Below are positions 22,361 through 29,035 of a DNA stretch of 29,035 nt, piece after piece. Origin of the DNA: Collinsella sp. GTDB taxonomy: Bacteria; Actinomycetota; Coriobacteriia; Coriobacteriales; Coriobacteriaceae. The notes below the pieces were generated by a model that had not been told where the DNA came from, searched no databases, and saw only the letters and a list, made by a program, of their open reading frames with translations. The position numbers and the translations under genes are program-made. The DNA is taken from NCBI GenBank assembly GCA_019419525.1, contig DXZU01000039.1, forward strand, positions 1-29,035, given 5' to 3'. Within the stretch, counting starts at the first letter, position 1; each line of letters starts with the position of its first letter.

Positions 22361-23356
22361 TCACAGGGATTTCTTTACAGAATTCGTATCATTCTCGCTG
22401 CCTACCCTCTTGTACATTAAACCCTTAAAGTTCATGAAGGAGCAGAGGCATGTATGTTGATGCATGGGGCTCGAGCCTGTACAAAGATATCGGTATATCT
22501 CCATTGCCAGCGCAGTTCCCACAAGAGTGTTCGTAAAACAAATTGATCCCTTTGGCACGGGCATGCGGACTGTGTTCTCTTCGGCTCGCTGGAGGAAAGA
22601 GAGATAGGATTTCATATCGCTCTGCTTTTCGAGAATAGGACCAATTTCCCCATCAGCTACTCCAACAGCACAAAATGCACAGGGAATGTCCTTTTCTATA
22701 CATGCTTCAAGAACTATTGACCTGGGATTGACCCCCTCCCCACTGTCTGCAGCGCAAACAAGCATTGAAGTCCTCGAAGGAACGCAACGCATGAGTTCTT
22801 CGGCAGAGCGGACGTAAGACGCAATTGGATTAAGCGAAAGATCCGGATAGCGATTAACAAGTGTTTTGGAAACTGCCTCTACTTTTGCTTCTCCTATTTC
22901 ATCGGGACCAACAAGAAACTGACGATTTACGTTTGACCTCTCAACTCGATCCCCGTCGATTAATGTAAAATGCCGAACTCCAGCAGCAGCCAAATGCTCC
23001 GCCACCACCTGCCCTATGCCGCCCATACCAACGATGGCAAGATGAACGGCGCCGATTTGCTTAAGTAACGTCAGTGGAGCGTCGGAATAATAAGACAAAA
23101 AGCGAGCTGTCCTCGAGTGGGGTGATTCCAGCTCGTATTCTTCAGTTTCTAGAAAACCAAGTTCGTTGAGCCTTAGCAAGAATCGTTGCTCGCGAGCTTC
23201 AAGGTTCGTCTCATCTACCATATTTTGTTTGGCGAGCTGATCAAAAAGATTTGTACTCAAATCAGAGATTTTGACCCTCACTCGCGATTTTAATCCTTGC
23301 AATATAAGTTCGTTGGAATCTCTCCTGATATAAGCACTATCGTTCCAATAGAACAT
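22361..23356 (-). CDS. MccB/ThiF-like E1 adenylating enzyme (RiPP maturation)
   Basis: A 331-residue ThiF-fold enzyme. Residues 1-75 form an N-terminal domain like the precursor-binding part of MccB. The Rossmann core has GMGGIG (110-115), the acidic IDGDRVERSNVNRQFLVG (133-150), IGEAKVEA with the conserved lysine (158), and CAADSGEGVN. E1-like enzymes adenylate a C-terminal carboxylate; MccB does this to the microcin C7 peptide. The usual pair of CxxC zinc motifs is not intact: the last part has only TCLCS. It is the last gene of the operon, overlapping the upstream gene by 20 bases, with AAAGGA before the ATG. A YcaO partner is absent, so azoline formation is unlikely. Confidence 0.82.
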   Translation of the reverse strand: MFYWNDSAYIRRDSNELILQGLKSRVRVKISDLSTNLFDQLAKQNMVDETNLEAREQRFLLRLNELGFLETEEYELESPHSRTARFLSYYSDAPLTLLKQIGAVHLAIVGMGGIGQVVAEHLAAAGVRHFTLIDGDRVERSNVNRQFLVGPDEIGEAKVEAVSKTLVNRYPDLSLNPIASYVRSAEELMRCVPSRTSMLVCAADSGEGVNPRSIVLEACIEKDIPCAFCAVGVADGEIGPILEKQSDMKSYLSFLQRAEENTVRMPVPKGSICFTNTLVGTALAMEIYRYLCTGSSPMHQHTCLCSFMNFKGLMYKRVGSENDTNSVKKSL

Positions 23357-24578
23357 TTAATATCCTTTCCCTCAAGCCTTCTTCTGGAAAAGTGTTTCGC
23401 ATGAAGAAGGCGCTGGAGAGTCGTCCGATCGGCAGAAAACACGCAGCCTCGCCAAACAGTTCGACGGCTCTCTCGTTAAACGCCTGGCGCGAAATCATGC
23501 CAGAAAAATACCTGCTCAAAACCGATAAATACTTTTGGAGACGCATTCGGTTGCCCAAGCCCGTCAGTAGTGCGAGTTGATAGTAGATAAAAATAGGGTC
23601 AGTGAAAGTATTCGGAATTAAAAGCAGGTGTACATCCGCCCAATCCGATTGAGGAGAGAAATAATCACTCGACATGAGTTTTGGATGATACCTGCCTGAC
23701 GATGCTAATTGAAGCGCTATAAGTTTTACAATCTTTTTATTGGGGTAGTATTTGTCGTATGAAATTGATAATTTCGCAGTTATCTCTCTTTGTTCATCGG
23801 ATTTATTCACGCCGTAATCGAAGGAAGGATCTTTCAGTTTCGGCGACAGAAGTCTTCTGATTGCCTCTGTGTCAACGAGAGAGAGGATGTTCCTACGTCC
23901 TTCTTCGTCGGCGAAATAGGGAGAGTGCTTGTTTGAAAAAACGATAACAGCCTCTATGCCAGATAATCCATGGTGCAGCCGAGCGCTCTTGCAATAGCGC
24001 TCAATTAATAAGGGCATGTTTGTATTGCAGCTTGCCATGGTTCTTCCGAGAAGAAAACACAAGACGTCAATCCATCTATTCTCGATGCGCTTTATCGTCA
24101 TAGTCTGAGTGCACGCAGCGCTGCTCAGTTTGACTTCCTGCCTTCCGATTTGCGTAACAGAAAAATCATTGACACAAAAATAGTGAGAAGAGAGGAGATG
24201 TAAAAATGGTCCCACCCTTCCTCCGGTCCGGAATGCAATGGACAGCGACTTTGCATGATTGCTTAGCGAATAGCAGTGACCATCAATTACATCTATTCTC
24301 AAAAAGAAAGTCTTTAGAAAGCCGCTGCAATTGTGATGGACGTAGTCAAGCTTCCTCCCCAACTCGACAATATGCTCATTATCATGTCGACTTGTAAACC
24401 TAATCGTCCTGTCATCATATTCAACTTCGAAAAAAGGGGAATGAGGGCATCCCGATGCATCGAGTATTACTGGAACCCCGGCGATACGCTGAATGATTTG
24501 TGACGAATAGTCATGTCCATCAAGAAGGCTCGACGCTTCGGGCAGCTCGTCAATCGATATATCAATTCTTGAAGACAT
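23337..24578 (-). CDS. Cytoplasmic protein resembling solute-binding protein family 5
   Basis: A 413-residue protein with no signal peptide or membrane segment. Several stretches follow the peptide-binding family 5 (OppA/SgrR C-terminal) plan: GVPVILDASGCPHSPFFEVE, YDDRTIRFTSRHDNEH, SNKHSPYFADEEGRRNILSL followed by VDTEAIRRLL, then ADVHLLLIPNTFTDPIFIYY. Periplasmic relatives capture peptides; SgrR carries such a domain in the cytoplasm behind a helix-turn-helix, which is absent here. Its place between an exporter and an E1 enzyme suggests a role in holding the precursor or sensing the product. The start overlaps the exporter gene by 17 bases. The family call is moderate, the role inferred. 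Confidence 0.5.
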   Translation of the reverse strand: MSSRIDISIDELPEASSLLDGHDYSSQIIQRIAGVPVILDASGCPHSPFFEVEYDDRTIRFTSRHDNEHIVELGRKLDYVHHNCSGFLKTFFLRIDVIDGHCYSLSNHAKSLSIAFRTGGRVGPFLHLLSSHYFCVNDFSVTQIGRQEVKLSSAACTQTMTIKRIENRWIDVLCFLLGRTMASCNTNMPLLIERYCKSARLHHGLSGIEAVIVFSNKHSPYFADEEGRRNILSLVDTEAIRRLLSPKLKDPSFDYGVNKSDEQREITAKLSISYDKYYPNKKIVKLIALQLASSGRYHPKLMSSDYFSPQSDWADVHLLLIPNTFTDPIFIYYQLALLTGLGNRMRLQKYLSVLSRYFSGMISRQAFNERAVELFGEAACFLPIGRLSSAFFMRNTFPEEGLRERILNVLLER

Positions 24579-25761
24579 GTATTCCTACCATTTTTAAAGA
24601 AACAACGGCGGTAATTGCTATCGCGATTGCGCCAATAACACCGAGCGCTATCTGAATGGGATATAACCCCAACACATATCCAAATATGGAGAAAAACATT
24701 GCAGAAAAGAGAGCCCTTACCAGAGACGCGACGGAAAGGATCGTCGCGCGGAGATCGTCCGCTATCGCGTCTTGGATTAAGTTTTCCGAAGTGATGTACA
24801 CCACTTCTGGGAGAAAGCAAAGCACCATGCTAAGGCCAAACAAACACAGCGGATTTGAAGCGAACCACGGAAGAATCATGAAAAGACCGGCCTCGATTAG
24901 CATCGAGCCGAGCATGGTATTTCTTTTCCCGAAACGCGATGAGAAGAAATCTGCTGCAATGTAGGCCGTCGCATTTACTGCATAGGATGCACCGAAAAAG
25001 ATTCCTATTATGGAGACGGGAGCATCAAATGCGTCGAATACCAACTGATTCAAGTTGTAATAACTCCCATAGAATCCATCGAGCATGCTTGTGCCGATTA
25101 GAAGAAGCAACACCGCAAAAGCGGATTCTCCAATGCACCAGGTTTCGCGTCTGAAGATCTTGGCTACGTCAAACCTTTCCTCTCCAGAGTTTTTGGAATG
25201 GGTCGTTTCCATCCTCTCAATGGGATACAGAAGGAGAAGCTGCAGGAGATAGAAAACGGAAACGCATACGTAGAGGGCACTCCAAGATACTTGGGCAATG
25301 AATGATCCAAGTACGATTGCCGTTCCCGTAGCGATTGATTGCGCGGCAAGCAGCCGAGCGTTGATGGTGAGGAAGCGTTCTCCTTGGTCGGCATTTCGAA
25401 CAATTTCATATAAAAGTGCTTGATCGGATCCCGATTGAAGGGAGTAGGCGAGGGCCTCAACAAGGGAAAGCGCGACAAGAAAGGGGCCTGAGAGCAACAG
25501 CATGCCAGCCGTATGGAAGAAAAGCAGCAGCACGCCCACTTGAATCGAAAACTTCTTTCCAAAGAAATCGCCTACCAGCCCTGTTGGCAGCTCGAGGACG
25601 ACCGTGGCAATGTTGAACAGGGCTTGATAAAGCGCGATTTCCGTGACAGACATTCCTTTATCCGCAAGGAAAAGTAGAAACACTCCCCGATTTAAAACAA
25701 ATCCCGCGAGAACGAAAAAGGCGGAATAGATGTGCAGCTGCGCAGTGGCATTCTTATTCAT
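24562..25761 (-). CDS. MFS transporter, probable peptide exporter
   Basis: A 399-residue major facilitator protein with about 12 hydrophobic segments. The motif-A-like loop GLVGDFFGKKFS lies between segments 2 and 3, as in the family. It starts in an ATGA overlap with the radical SAM gene (25758-25761), so it is co-translated. MFS pumps commonly export small modified peptides and give self-immunity in such clusters. Substrate import is possible but less likely here. Its composition is AT-richer than the plasmid backbone. Confidence 0.85.
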   Translation of the reverse strand: MNKNATAQLHIYSAFFVLAGFVLNRGVFLLFLADKGMSVTEIALYQALFNIATVVLELPTGLVGDFFGKKFSIQVGVLLLFFHTAGMLLLSGPFLVALSLVEALAYSLQSGSDQALLYEIVRNADQGERFLTINARLLAAQSIATGTAIVLGSFIAQVSWSALYVCVSVFYLLQLLLLYPIERMETTHSKNSGEERFDVAKIFRRETWCIGESAFAVLLLLIGTSMLDGFYGSYYNLNQLVFDAFDAPVSIIGIFFGASYAVNATAYIAADFFSSRFGKRNTMLGSMLIEAGLFMILPWFASNPLCLFGLSMVLCFLPEVVYITSENLIQDAIADDLRATILSVASLVRALFSAMFFSIFGYVLGLYPIQIALGVIGAIAIAITAVVSLKMVGIHVFKN

Positions 25762-27421
25762 TTGGCACTCCTAACGACTATTTTTGTCGGGGTGCTCGCC
25801 ACTGATTCGAAGCCTGAAATGTTCATAGTCTCAATGAAGAGCTGATAAAGCTTTTGAACAGGGTATCGATAGAATAGGACATCCTGCGCTCTTTCTTCTC
25901 GACGAACTATTGCCAGCCGGTCGATTTCGAAACAAGAAACCGCATAATACACCCCAGCTTGATCTAGAGTTGCCGTATAGCTTTCTGCAACGGCAAATGC
26001 ATCTCGATCGCGACACATTTCAAAAATATCTTCAATGCTTCTACCATCTCGATGAATCATAAGGTAGGTTGCGAATTTAAAATGGTTTATCAAATCAAAA
26101 TACGTATCGGCACGCGCGAGCACGTCAAGAATGTCGTAATTTTCATTCCTGACTGTGTACAGATGATTGAAATGAAGAGGTGACAGGCTGTTTGGGTCAA
26201 TTCCGGCGGCAAGTAAATCTAAGTAATACTGAGATTCTTTTACGATGATATAATCCTCTTTATTCACCCCTTGAGCAACATCAGTAAGAGGCTCTGGGCT
26301 CATATAGGAAAAGTCAACGTTTGACATAAAACTGGTCGACGCGACTTCTTGAGCAAGGGCAAGGGTGTCGAGTACTTCGGAATATGTTTCTTCTGGAAAA
26401 CCGATGATAAAATTGGTTTCGAATCTCATGCCAGAGGAAATGATGGATTTTACCGTAGGAATTACTTTTTTAAGATTCAAGTTTTCCGGCATATTCGCTG
26501 TATTCTTTGCGAGCCAGTTTCCAAGCCAACAAATACGGAGATACATCCGGTTGCCTTAAGTAGGCCAATGATCTCGGGAGTTATCGTATCGATTCGTCCC
26601 TCACAGTTGTATTTGAAATCATAATTCATTGCATATTTTTTGACTGCAAATTCAAAGAAGTACTTGTGCGATGCTAAAAAGTTATCATGATTATAGTTAA
26701 TTGAAGAAAGAGTGCCGGTTTTTGCCATGCAATCGTAGACACGCTGCGAGGTTTCGAGCAGTTTGTCGACATTAAGAAATCGCGCTTTCTGACCGAGAAG
26801 CACTCTGGATGAGCAATAGTAGCAATTAAACGGGCAACCTCTACCTGCCTCAATGTTGACCACGTTCATGCCGTATGAATTGGAGTAGTCGAGTTCCGGA
26901 AGGTTGTTAATGTCGTATTCAACCAACTCGCATAATCCAGAATCCCCGGTTTTAGAAATCGAATTTTTAGGTAAATCGCCTTGAGCGCCGCAAGCAATAT
27001 ATTCGAGTAGAAGCGGGAGGGTTTCTTCCCCATCAAAGATCGATAGAAAGTCAACCTCGGGACAATCCTGAAAAACCATTTCTCGAAGTGAAGTGATCTG
27101 GGGACCACCAAATATGATAACCGATTCGGGATGCGCCCGTTTAATAATCTTCGCTATCATGATGCCCCAGATATAAGAGGCGTTCATGATCGAAACACCA
27201 AAAACATGGGAGTCGATTGCTTTTATTTCGTCGAAGAACCACCGATAGATTTCTTTTGAAAAAGTCTTTTCTTCTTCGAGGAACTTACGCTGAAAGTCAA
27301 TAACGTGAGTTGAAAATCCCGCGGCTTCAGAAACGGCCCTTAGATTCAAGATGGCCAGATTATCAACAAGGGTCTTCCTGTAGTGATTCACCGGATTGAT
27401 CAGAGTGAAATCAACCTTCAA
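25758..27421 (-). pseudogene. B12-type radical SAM enzyme, split by a one-base frameshift
   Basis: Restoring one base gives a protein of about 554 residues. Residues 1-150 resemble a cobalamin-binding domain (VIIFGGPQITSLREMVFQDC, SIFDGEETLPLLLEY). The radical SAM core has CxxxCxxC in GRGCPFNCYYC (Cys196, 200, 203), then FVGLETGSQRIQR. The first frame stops at 26477, while the second continues NLNLKKVIPTVKSIISSGMR and FIIGFPEETYSEVL from about 26480. The minus strand has AAAA (26482-26485), and a fifth A gives the expected RKNLNLKKV. The TTG start has AGGAG six bases upstream. Family enzymes methylate or remodel unactivated carbons. The break may be an assembly error, true decay or slippage. 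Confidence 0.82.
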
Positions 27422-27450
27422 CTTGAGCTCCTTTCTTTCGGGCGAATAGG

Positions 27451-27482
27451 AATCGCCTCCGTCACATTAAACGGAGGCGATT
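27451..27482. terminator. Hairpin between the precursor and radical SAM genes (attenuator candidate)
   Basis: Perfect 12-bp arms AATCGCCTCCGT and ACGGAGGCGATT enclose eight bases. It begins 14 bases after the precursor stop, with only a weak T-rich tail. In peptide operons such stems let the precursor be made in excess of the enzymes, or protect its mRNA end. Confidence 0.65.
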
Positions 27483-27495
27483 GTGTTATCAGACC

Positions 27496-27615
27496 TTAGC
27501 AGCGGCGCTGTATAACCTGATCAACATCAATGCCGAAGTCCAGAAGTTCTTCAACAGTGATCTCGATGTCGGAAGCCGATTTATCGCTGGCCAGCTCGAT
27601 TTCCTCTTTCTCCAT
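27496..27615 (-). CDS. Precursor-like peptide of the RiPP operon
   Basis: A 39-residue frame preceded by a near-perfect ribosome site (AAGGAGGTGA, five bases before ATG). The sequence reads MEKEEIELASDKSASDIEIT, VEELLDFGIDVDQVIQ, then RRC and stop. The first two thirds are acidic and leader-like, with an amphipathic stretch IEITVEELLDFGIDV. The only cysteine is the last residue, placed for C-terminal activation by the E1 enzyme. It is first in the operon and separated from it by a hairpin. There is no double-glycine cleavage site, so the core boundary is unknown. A small regulatory peptide is the alternative. Confidence 0.72.
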   Translation of the reverse strand: MEKEEIELASDKSASDIEITVEELLDFGIDVDQVIQRRC

Positions 27616-28272
27616 TTTCGTCACCTCCTTTTCATGTATGAGTTAAAAAAACTAGTGGCTTTCTGAAAACAGCCAGGATCAATGCTAAACGATGATTTTA
27701 GATTCAACGTCGGGACCGGTTGTTTTTATGAATATGATGCCAATGCACGAACAAAAGCAGTTAGCCTTTTCAGCACTGTTGCGGCTTATGCAATCACATG
27801 AGTCCTAGGTCCTTTCGACACCACCTGTATTGCGAATCAGCACCGCTGCCTTCCCGACTGAATATTGCCGTCAGGCACCGCTATTAAATGCATCTCCAGG
27901 CACCCCGTTACACTCGTGCCGCCATGCGGTCGACTGAACGAGGAGGTTCCACATAGACGCGATCTGGGCCGACATGGGAGAGACCGTCATGCGGCAGCGC
28001 TGCAGATGGAGCGCTAGCAATAAAAGGGCACAGGGACCAGCGTCTGCCAGATGCCCGCACACGATAACGGCGGTGCTGTTACGCGATATTCAGCAGTGCT
28101 TAAGCTAGCAGATACTCAATCACACGCATGGCAGTGGTAACAGCACGGGTGTTCCTATAGTTTTGTCAACCGGGGAATGCCGTTCGCGAGATCGAATCGC
28201 GAAATGCTGACGCCAGGCCTTTCGACCGGCGGACTTCAGCCTGTTCGGAGTGCTGTGCTTCGACTAGGTGGC
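27616..28272. other. Intergenic region upstream of the peptide operon
   Basis: No gene is supported. On the minus strand a weak stem (TGGCT/AGCCA at 27656-27675) followed by seven T residues lies in the probable leader of the precursor gene and could be an attenuator. The operon promoter was not located with confidence. The segment 27870-28160 is GC-rich and lacks ribosome sites; it may belong to the decayed IS110 neighbourhood. Confidence 0.4.
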
Positions 28273-28560
28273 TTAGGGCGCCCTGTCCCGCATGATCGCG
28301 TAGGCGACCTTCAACCTCTTTCGCGTCAGCGCTTTGAGTGCCTTGCCGTGCGGTATGCCCCGTTCTCGGCACCTGGCGTAGTGGTCGCCCCATCTTCCCT
28401 CTGTCCGGGCAAGGCAGTTGCACGAGAATATGAGCAGGTTTTTCAGCCTTTTGTTGCCTTGGCGCGATGCCGTCACCGAGGAGATCGAGGTCTCCGACTG
28501 GCGGTTGTGCGGCGCCAGGCCGCAGTACGGCGCGAGCCTGTCGTGGCTTGACTCGTCATG
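28273..28560 (-). mobile_element. IS110-family transposase fragment (C-terminus only)
   Basis: The frame reads SHDRLAPYCGLAPHNRQSET, SISSVTASRQGNKRLKNLLI, then FSCNCLARTEGRWGDHYARC and LTRKRLKVAYAIMRDRAP before TAA at 28273. GLAP, the S-x-S-R-x-GNKRLKN block and the terminal helix are hallmarks of the Transposase_20 domain of IS110 enzymes. The N-terminal DEDD catalytic half is absent, and upstream sequence passes into the 23-nt repeat array of the next gene. It is an inactive remnant that probably records the arrival or rearrangement of this region. Confidence 0.82.
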
Positions 28561-28566
28561 TTTAAT

Positions 28567-28658
28567 CTGTTTCGTTAACTGAAATGCGTAAATCTGGTTA
28601 ATCGAAAAAGCAAAATTTGGTTAAATGAAAACGGTAAATTTAGTTAAAAGCACTGGTA
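28567..28658. repeat. Four 23-nt direct repeats upstream of ATPase gene 2
   Basis: GTTAA cores start at 28574, 28597, 28620 and 28643, exactly 23 bases apart. The last three units begin AAAT-Y-T-R-GTTAA. Count and period equal those upstream of the paralogue at 20727, but the sequence is unrelated. Confidence 0.78.
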
Positions 28659-28662
28659 AGCA

Positions 28663-29035
28663 ATGGTGAAGAATATGCCAAAAAAGTACTACACTCGAAT
28701 TATCGAAAATGAGCTCGACCAGATGCTAGGGATATTCGGTGCCGTTCTCATCGAAGGACCGAAATGGTGTGGAAAGACAACCACAGCCGGGACCCGTGCG
28801 GCGTCCAGGCTCCTGCTCATGGACCCGTCGCGCAACTTCGAGAATCGCTTGCGTGCCGAGACGGACCCGGCGCTTGCCGTTTCCGGCGAGGTGCCGCGGC
28901 TGATCGACGAATGGCAGGAGGTTCCGAAACTTTGGGACGCGGCGAGGTTTGAGTGCGACAACCGCGGCGGCGAGCCTGGCCAGTTCATATTTACGGGGTC
29001 AGCGACACCGCGAGACGACGAACGTCCAATGCACA
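28663..29035 (+). CDS. AAA/DUF4143-type ATPase, cut by the window end
   Basis: The first 124 codons of a paralogue of the protein at 20727-21992. It reads KKYYTRIIENELDQMLGIFG, then AVLIEGPKWCGKTTTA (P-loop), RLIDEWQEVPKLWDAARFEC (Walker B region) and FIFTGSATPRDDERPM. Neither ATG at 28663 nor ATG at 28675 has a strong ribosome site; 28675 matches the paralogue length better. The two ATPases differ clearly outside the motifs and have different upstream repeats, suggesting independent specificities. The C-terminal DUF4143 part lies beyond the window. Confidence 0.8.
   Translation, partial: MVKNMPKKYYTRIIENELDQMLGIFGAVLIEGPKWCGKTTTAGTRAASRLLLMDPSRNFENRLRAETDPALAVSGEVPRLIDEWQEVPKLWDAARFECDNRGGEPGQFIFTGSATPRDDERPMH

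Noticed and set aside
22361..27615. Lanthipeptide, lasso or thiazole-type cluster
   Set aside because: There is no LanM/LanC, no lasso cyclase or B1/B2 protease, and no YcaO. Only the E1, radical SAM, SBP5-like and MFS genes are present.
28166..28423. 85-codon frame in the IS110 remnant
   Set aside because: The real transposase frame is 28273-28560, which carries the conserved GLAP and GNKRLKN motifs.

Overview
The window looks like an accessory, plasmid-derived stretch from a high-GC Gram-positive bacterium, most likely a gut Coriobacteriia (Collinsella/Olsenella/Eggerthella type). This is inference from a moderately high-GC backbone, a sortase-anchored Ala-rich CAP protein ending in an LAQTGD motif, and a DUF5067-like lipoprotein. 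No rRNA, tRNA or CRISPR array was seen.

Bases 1-5400: small accessory genes, mostly on the minus strand. They include an orphan antitoxin-like gene, two putative DNA-binding proteins (2036-2584 and 3322-4164) and a toxin-antitoxin pair (4378-4925) with a 34-bp dyad operator. Two intergenic structures stand out: 51 tandem degenerate 8-nt units in three blocks of alternating orientation (1405-2040), and a bank of perfect hairpins (2949-3150).

Bases 5400-16400: a plasmid backbone. It has a serine resolvase with a res-like site, a KfrA-like coiled-coil protein, a lipoprotein, three translationally coupled metallophosphoesterases, a DnaB-type helicase, a winged-helix Rep-like protein, an iteron origin at 13910-14027, ribbon-helix-helix (RHH) proteins and a ParA/RHH partition pair. 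Three families of short sites recur across the backbone and tie it together: GTTGCAT iterons and palindromes around the replication genes, 11-bp-phased CTAG arrays at several places including upstream of parA, and 10-bp-phased ACTATTAG arrays.

Bases 16400-20700: a small gene broken by an in-frame TGA, a 1,099-residue cell-wall CAP/coiled-coil adhesin-like protein with its own terminator, and a divergent XRE repressor gene broken by an in-frame TGA. The two divergent promoters overlap inside one inverted repeat.

Bases 20700-29035: two paralogous AAA/DUF4143 ATPases flank a visibly AT-richer operon that looks like an undescribed ribosomally made peptide (RiPP) pathway. On the minus strand its order is a 39-residue precursor-like peptide ending in Cys, a hairpin, a B12-type radical SAM enzyme (now with a one-base frameshift), an MFS exporter, a cytoplasmic protein resembling family 5 peptide-binding proteins, and a MccB/ThiF-like E1 enzyme. 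The last four are overlapping and presumably co-translated. Each ATPase gene is preceded by exactly four direct repeats with a 23-nt period, but the repeat sequence differs between the two genes. An IS110 transposase remnant lies beside the second ATPase.
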